A DNA stretch of 64,000 nt from Acestrorhynchus altus (Eukaryota; Chordata; Actinopteri; Characiformes; Acestrorhynchidae), in the NCBI GenBank assembly GCA_034509495.1, contig CM067507.1, positions 11,084,997-11,148,996 on the forward strand, read 5' to 3'. Made by a program: the position numbers and the translations under genes. Below the pieces are notes generated by a model that searched no databases, was not told where the DNA came from, and saw only the letters and a program-made list of their open reading frames with translations. Within the stretch, counting starts at the first letter, position 1. Every line of letters begins with the position of its first letter. Shown piece after piece: positions 58,200 through 64,000 of the stretch.

Positions 58200-58345
58200 C
58201 TACTACTTCTTCTTTCGGCTGCTCCCTTCAGGGGTCGACACAGTGGATCATCTGCCTCCATCTTGCCCTATCCCCTGCCTCCTCTACTGTGACACCAACC
58301 ATCCTTCTAACCCTGCCTTCCTCCTCTCCTCCTCAATAATCATTG
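58200..58345 (-). mobile_element. Short RTE-like LINE 3' tail
   Basis: CTTCTTTCGGCTGCTCCCTT, then CAGGGGTCGACACAGTGGAT and CTGCCTCCATCTTGCCCT, is nearly identical to the 3' end of the RTE remnant at 48205-48290. It is a 5'-truncated second insertion in the same orientation. Confidence 0.8.
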
Positions 58346-58899
58346 ACATGAAGAGTTTATATAACTAAAAGCAATCAACCTCAGACATCATGTGGTGCCT
58401 TCGCTCACCATGTAGTGCACATTGCAGCTTGTTGACTCCTCAGGCAAGAGTCTGTGACTTCATCAAGCACTATATCTAGAACTGTGATCATTGTTTTCCA
58501 ATAGTCGTGGAACTTAACGTTATAAAATGCCACAGTCACCTGCAGTTGTATTGCATATGCAACTGCAGAAAGTATGTGAGCTTGTTAGATTGCAGACACT
58601 TTTGGCTTTGTGCAACTCTTCAGAACTTCATTTTACAGGTACTATGATGAGGCCTTAACTGCACATTTTATTTCAAACTGTATAATAAGTTCTGTTTCTA
58701 CTTGGATGAAACAAATTTTAAATATTAATCTCAGGCTCAGTATGGGATAGCAGTTTTTAAGACTGTCACTACTGGTATATTTTGTCTCTGTGTTAAACGC
58801 CATGATATATATTGTGGCATCATGAAAATGTCTGGATATAATCTGGATATAACATTTTTACCATATTGCCCAGCCCTGAATGGAAGAAACTCCACGTCC

Positions 58900-58902
<3 letters not shown>
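58346..58902. other. Intergenic; possible MITE end
   Basis: Mostly unremarkable. TTACCATATTGCCCAGCCCT at 58858-58877 resembles the terminus of the common fish 'agggctgggcaatat' repeats, with ATGATATATATTGTGGC upstream. Confidence 0.4.

Positions 58903-58980
<78 letters not shown>
58903..58980. repeat. (AT)39 microsatellite
   Basis: A pure 78-bp AT run, self-complementary and therefore able to extrude a cruciform. Confidence 0.97.
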
Positions 58981-58982
<2 letters not shown>

Positions 58983-59539
58983 TCTAAATGGGTTCTCTGA
59001 CAGAGGCCAGTGATGTTGTGGGAGTGGACTCTCTGATGGCAGTGTCAGTGAGGGAGGATGTTGTCTAAGCTACCAGCCATTATGGACAATGACTCCTACC
59101 AACTCTACCAAACAGTGATGAGACACAGGAGCACTTTCAGTGCAAGACTCATCCCACCAAAATGCACTACATAGCTCCACAGGAGGTCCATAGAAGGCTA
59201 TTGCCATCAAACTCTATAACTCCTCCCTTAATGGGTGACCACTATAGGTCACCACCATGGTTCACTTGTGCAATTTGTTGATTTTACTTATCTGTGCAAT
59301 AACTCTGAGGTGCAGTAATACTTCTGCACTACAATGCACAGGATGTTCAAATTTGTTTTTCATCATAGCCACTATATATATATTTTATATTTTTTAATAC
59401 TTTGATTTTAAGTATTTTAACATGTATATATTTCCAAATAGTTTATTCTGTTAATTCAAAGTGTTTTTTCTATTTATTTTTTATATTACTCTGTTTATTA
59501 TTTCTATTTTTAATTATTATTGTTATTATTTATTTATTT

Positions 59540-59771
59540 TTTTGCATGTTCTCCACGTGGTTTTCCTCCAGGTACTCCGGTTTCCCCCACAGTCCAAAGA
59601 CATGTGTGGTAGGTCAATTGGTGACTCTAAAGTGGCCCTCAGTGTGTGTGCATGTGTGCGCCCTACGATGGACTAATGCCCTGTCTAGGGTTGTTTCCCG
59701 CCCTTGTGCTCAGAGTTGCCGGCTGGGCACCGTGACCCTATTCAGGAATAAGCGGTTCAGAAGATGGATGG

Positions 59772-59775
<4 letters not shown>
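59540..59775 (+). repeat. Ubiquitous fish repeat ('cccacagtccaaagacatg' type)
   Basis: It contains TTGCATGTTCTCCACGTGG, TACTCCGGTTTCCCCCACAG, TCCAAAGACATGTGTGGTAG and a right end AATAAGCGGTTCAGAAGATG plus GATGGATT. This order is typical of a very common teleost interspersed repeat; I do not assign its class. Confidence 0.75.
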
Positions 59776-59819
<44 letters not shown>

Positions 59820-59820
59820 T
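59772..59820. repeat. (ATT)16 microsatellite
   Basis: Pure ATT run between the inserted repeat and the LINE tail. The Tyr-rich open frame across it is an artefact. Confidence 0.95.
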
Positions 59821-60549
59821 TATATACATATAGATAATTAGCGAATTTCCTTCTGGGATTAATAAAGTAACTTTGATTCTGATTCTGTTAATGGTGGTGC
59901 ATATATACATACATACAAAAATGTTAATATGAAAAGTAATTCCAGACTTTTGAGTTGTATGGAGAACTGGACAATTTGGTGTTGTTACAAAGGTAGTGTT
60001 ATGACCACCAGAGGGTAGTGCAGGCTTATTATTGTGTGATTTCATGTTTGGAACCATTCTTTTCACACGGAAATGCTTGTAATATTTTGTTTTCAAAACT
60101 ATTAAAAACTCAGAAAACATCAGTGTCCTTTTTTTTGGGCCTGAGGTCGGTCCATTTAATAACAGATAAATCAAGATATGTGGTACCACAGCAACAAACC
60201 TGAGTAATTCAGCATCCAATTAACCTTCATCTGTATGTACATATGATTTCAGTATTGAACTGAATTTCTTTAATGATAGGAATACACTTCCTTGACCAAC
60301 ATTTCACTGGCAGTTGCATTCAGTTGCGTTCAGACTGACCTTATTTGATCTTTCTTGAGCTTATAGCAATGAAGGTAGTCCTTATTAGAGATTATTGTAA
60401 GTAAACAATGAATTGTCAGTATTTCTTCTCTTCACCTCCTAGTTGTGAAAGTGCCTCTTTAGAAAGGAGTCTTGTAATTACATGGACAACCTACTATATG
60501 AATTAGTTCTCACTTGCCTATAGTAATAGCCATATACACAGAGTGGGTG

Positions 60550-60800
60550 TATGGCTCAAATACATTAAAACCCAACTGGAATGCCCATGCTATCTTTAGA
60601 GCTCCCACCTGCAGAGACAGACAGACACAGAAGGGTGAAGCCCGTTGGCTAAGAAAATGACTGGCAAACATCTGCATTACCAATTATACCTGCAATCAAG
60701 AGAACAGGAGATAATTGGTATGCAATTATAAGCATATGTGAGCAATTATGAATTCTGACTGAAAACAGATACTAATATGAAGCATTTGGTTGTGTTATTC
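60550..60800. promoter_or_regulatory. Possible conserved non-coding regulatory block
   Basis: A repeat-free stretch unlike its surroundings, dense in homeodomain/POU-like words: CCAATTATA, ATAATTGG, ATGCAATTA and GCAATTATGAATTC. A 10-nt perfect inverted repeat (TACCAATTAT 60678-60687 / ATAATTGGTA 60711-60720) lies at its centre. Regulatory function is inference only. Confidence 0.3.
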
Positions 60801-61489
60801 AGTTTCTGCTGCAGTCCCTAGATGTTTAAGTGTGGGGGAGATTTCCTTGAACCACCCTTTCAGATTTGTCAAGTGGAAGTGAAGTGGTGCATGATGTATG
60901 AATTTATTTCTATTTACAAAATATTAATTTGATCATTAAAAACAGTAGTGTGAATACTATATACAATACAGGTCCAGGTACAAACTTAAAAAAGTACAAA
61001 ATGCTGATAAACCCCTGAATTACTGAAAATAGCACTGCCTCATGCCATACTGACTCTCTGACTTTGTGGAGAGATATAGATCAAACCACGCAGTCGCTTT
61101 GTCACCTTGAGTTGCAGGTAATTAGATCAGCTGCACTGACAGCACCAGCAAATTTCAATGGGTCATTTTCTCCATGATGTGATGTGAAATGTTTTGCAAC
61201 AGATGTTATCCCCAATTCTCTGACTTTATTGCAGAACTTCTGACAACTGGATGTTTTTTTTTCAGCCAACAACAAAAGAGAACATATATTTAGGATCTGA
61301 GCCCTTTTGCATTGCACACAAGCAAATAAGTGCATTTTCAAATGTCTGTAAAGGGGAATTTCTTCTTTAGCAATAATATATCGTAATATAATATCTATAT
61401 AATAATATTATATATCTGTTGGTTAAATACTATATGAACCAAAGTAAGAAAGAATGTATCCTGTATGTTTTTATTGGAGTAACTTTCTC
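60801..61489. other. Intergenic; one unexplained short minus frame
   Basis: A 79-codon minus-strand frame at 61341-61102 has a plausible but unrecognised sequence (KFCNKVRELGITSVAKHF). No splice partner or homology is evident, so it is not called a gene. Confidence 0.3.
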
Positions 61490-61775
61490 TACTTTTTTTG
61501 GACTAACTTTTCTCAGGAAAGGCTTTCTACTAGATTTTGGAGCATTGCTGTGAAGGATTTATTGCATTCACCAACAGGAGTGTTAGTGAGGTAAGGCTAC
61601 TGGATGATCACCACCCGACCTCCCAATACTGGGGGACTTTTTACTCCTATATCCCATGCCTGTCATTAGGAATAGTGCTAATAGGTTTGGGGTTATCTGC
61701 AATGAGTGCAACATAAAGTAGCTGAATGCATTTATTAGAAGTGGTGTCCACAATCAATTGGACATTTAGTCTACT
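61490..61775. mobile_element. Tc1-derived MITE, copy 2
   Basis: It shares order and wording with 57735-58180: GGCTTTCTACTAGATTTTGG, AGTGTTAGTGAGGTAAGGC, GGGGACTTTTTACTCCTATA, AGTGCTAATAGGTTTGGGGT and AGAAGTGGTGTCCACAATCA. It is shorter and more diverged. Confidence 0.6.
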
Positions 61776-61849
61776 TATCTTTATCAAGTATGTCATAATT
61801 ATTAATATATATTACTATTAACATCAGCAGCTTACTGGTAAGATAAGGG

Positions 61850-62115
61850 GACTGGAGACCTGAAGCCTGCAAAGGTTGATCCCCAGTACTGGTATGAAAG
61901 GTGGAGTGGGGCATGTGATGAAATAGGACTTTCTCCTCACTTAACCTTCATGGGTGAGGTGCCCTTGAGCAAGGAATCTAACCTCCAGTTGCTCCCTAGT
62001 TGTTAAGTTGGCAGCTCACCACTCCAAGTGTGTATTCCTACTGCTGTAATCACTGGTGAGTGTGAGTGTTCACAGCCAAGAACAGGTTAAATGTGGAGGT
62101 TGAATTCTATTGTGC
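61850..62115 (+). mobile_element. Degraded tRNA-derived SINE
   Basis: GTGCCCTTGAGCAAGGAATC and CTCCAGTTGCTCCCTAG match the core of the SINE at 37916-38212 (GTGCCCTTGAGCAAGGCACT, CCAGCTGCTCCCC). The tRNA-like head (AAAGGTTGATCCCCAGTAC) is eroded. Confidence 0.65.
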
Positions 62116-64000
62116 TGCTGAGCAATGGCCATAAAGTGTGTTTCTTTGTTTCTTTCTCATCTATACCCCCCCCCCCACACACACACACACACACAGTGTA
62201 CTAAATTGCTAACAATAACTGCACCACCAGCAGTGCTAATACTGATTTTGTGAGTTGATGGTTCTGTTCTTCAGCTTTTAGCTCTAACCCTTTCGTTCCT
62301 CATCTTTGTTTCCTTAGCAACGCACACCTTTGATAGCCTTTTATCAAAAGGCAATCGAGTTTGTCAGGAAAAAGGGAAGCAATTTTCTTCAGTCCAGACA
62401 TTGTGGACAGACATCAGTGGATGGCAGCGGCTGAAGCAGAAAATATTTGCAGCAATAAAGCCGTGCCCCACTCTGAAACCCTGACTTGATTCTCCCTTTC
62501 ACACTTACCCTTTTATTGCTCTCTCCTTCTTCTGCCCTCACTCACCATCACTCTGTGGGTTTGGGTGATGAATGCAGTTCAGTGTGGCCTGTATCTACTG
62601 CAGAAATGCAGAGAATTTCTCTCTTAGTTCATTCATGTAAATCCTCTTGAAGCTCTTTTTTTTTACAGTAGTAATGATCATTAAACAATCTTGCAATTGC
62701 GATGCACCAACATGGGTTTACATTGGAATGCACTGAGGTATGCTCAGCAAGACAAGCGGCTTGTATTGGCGCTCATACCCTCGCCGTTGAGCTAGATTAA
62801 TGTTTCCCCTGCTGCTGGAAACAAATGTGAAGCTCATAGAATACCAAACACTGTCACCATTAGTGTGCAGTCCACGTGGCCCTCAGAGCTCTCTCTCAAA
62901 CACGCTCACTCTCCCTCGTTTTCTGCCCTCCCTCCTCTCTCCCTCTCTGTCTTTTTTCCCTGTTCCTTCTATCCTCTCTCCCTGCCTGTGTCTCCTCTGG
63001 CTCAGTGGTGTGTTTCTAAGAGATAAGACCCTTGCTCATTTCACACATGAGCAGAATGGGAAAGGGAGGGTGGTGCTAGTTGTTGGGGGTTAGAGTGGTA
63101 GTGGTGGTGATGGTGCTGGGGTTGAGGGCTGGTGGGGGGGCTGAACGGCACTGTGCCTGCATTGGAATAACCTCACCCAGTGTGCCATCCTCTCCTTTTT
63201 TCTTCCCATCTGACTATGGATATCGATTGGTCCCCTCCTCAGGTGGGTGTGTTCACTGAACTCTGATGGTCCTTTCTTCTGCAGATAATAAAGAGCCAAT
63301 GAACTGCTAATCTCCTGCTCTGTTTACCATATTTTGATTCACATAGCAATCTTCATATACAGAACATAAGCAAAATAAAAGAAATAAAAAAAATAAAAAG
63401 GAAAAAATATATATTTAATGTAATAAGATTTATTTCAAGCGGAGAGGTCCACAAGTCACTTCATGCAAGTTTGGAGTCTCTGGGTGAAAGTCCAATCTGT
63501 ACAAACTACTTTACACACAAGGGTAGCTGTGGCCAAAAGCTGCATCTGTTTCTGCTCTATTGTAAGTTTCTCTTGTAAATTTCTACCAGAAGTACAAGAA
63601 ATAGAAGATGGAACATGATATCAAAAGGAATGTAGTAGCTTTAGAGTGTCAGACTTTGGTCAATTAAAAGTATTTCAAATTGTATGATTAGCACAAGACA
63701 AGTCTGCGTGCAAGACCAAATTGAGTCTTAAGGCTGTAGGAGCAAGTCCAATCTAATTTCTGAATCTTAGTTTCATGAAATATGAAGCTATGATTTTTCT
63801 TGATTTTCTGGGTTTCAAATCCAATTCGGGCTTAAATCCTTAGGTCCAAGATTGAGTTAAGTCTCGTGTGTCTGGGGTGCATGTCCCAGATCGGACTCGG
63901 GATAAGATTTTAAAATTAGTCCTATTTGAGTCTCAAGGTGCAAGTTTGAGTTGATTTGTTTTGTATGTGGAGGGCATATCCCAAGTGAGTCTCTGAGTGA
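62116..64000. other. Intergenic right end; no gene recognised
   Basis: C-run plus (CA)n at 62166-62196, a pyrimidine-rich CT tract at 62885-63000, and a G-rich GGTGGT stretch at 63068-63140. The segment 62290-62500 is repeat-free and looks unusually structured but has no coding signature. The final 600 bp shows repetitive-sounding wording (AAGTCTCGTGTG, AAGTCCAATC, GAGTCT) that may be an unnamed degenerate tandem repeat. Confidence 0.35.

Larger units (their letters stand above)
58984..59888 (+). mobile_element. Degraded LINE 3' region with inserted repeat
   Basis: 59069-59160 reads LPAIMDNDSYQLYQTVMRHR, and about 59160-59240 has HRRSIEG and AIKLYNSSLNG blocks. These match the end of fish L2/Rex-type reverse transcriptases (LPAIMDND..., IRLYN). 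A T-rich 3' UTR follows and the end reads GAATTTCCTTCTGGGATTAA TAAAG with GATTCTGATTCTG tail repeats. About 59540-59775 is a second repeat inserted into the UTR. Confidence 0.7.

Overview
The window is vertebrate nuclear DNA, most likely from a teleost fish. Genes are split by GT-AG introns, introns and spacers are AT-rich, CA/TG microsatellites are long and frequent, and the repeats are of teleost type: several Tc1-like DNA transposons and their deletion derivatives, a hAT element with an 8-bp target duplication, L2-like and RTE-like LINE 3' ends, and tRNA-derived SINEs. The repeats look otophysan (characin, catfish or carp relatives), but that narrower placement is only an impression.

Three protein-coding genes can be assembled exon by exon with consistent splice phases. 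(1) capn7 (calpain-7), + strand: 18 exons from 321 to 10647. The first exons and about 121 N-terminal residues lie left of the window. The Cys/His/Asn protease triad is intact. (2) sh3bp5 (SH3-domain binding protein 5 / Sab, a RAB11 GEF and JNK-binding protein), - strand: 9 exons from 39442 down to 15936, 438 aa, complete. (3) mettl6 (tRNA-Ser m3C32 methyltransferase), - strand: 5 exons from 49649 down to 44429, 279 aa, complete. Order and orientation match human 3p25 (CAPN7 > < SH3BP5 < METTL6). EAF1, which lies head-to-head with METTL6 in human, is not recognisable here.

Layout: 1-10950 capn7, with a ~1.26-kb inverted-repeat transposon in one intron and an L2 LINE tail in the last intron; 10950-14470 intergenic, with decayed DNA-transposon pieces; 14470-39450 sh3bp5, including an 11.3-kb intron 3 full of microsatellites and Tc1 copies; 39450-39800 a CCAAT/GC-box promoter; 39850-44300 intergenic, with a Tc1-like copy; 44308-49650 mettl6, with a Tc1-like copy in intron 3 and an RTE LINE remnant in intron 1; 50000-64000 no recognisable gene, but several minisatellites, a hAT element carrying a nested LINE, an (AT)n tract, further LINE/SINE/MITE copies and a possible conserved regulatory block near 60.6 kb.

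The genes are not an operon or pathway. They are syntenic neighbours with unrelated jobs (ESCRT-linked protease, RAB11/JNK regulator, tRNA modifier). I did not find a convincing undescribed biological system. The most unusual items are structural: a 15-nt inverted CCAAT repeat in the sh3bp5 promoter, the hAT/LINE/minisatellite nest, a block-structured 36-bp minisatellite and a dyad-rich AT block at 60.67 kb.
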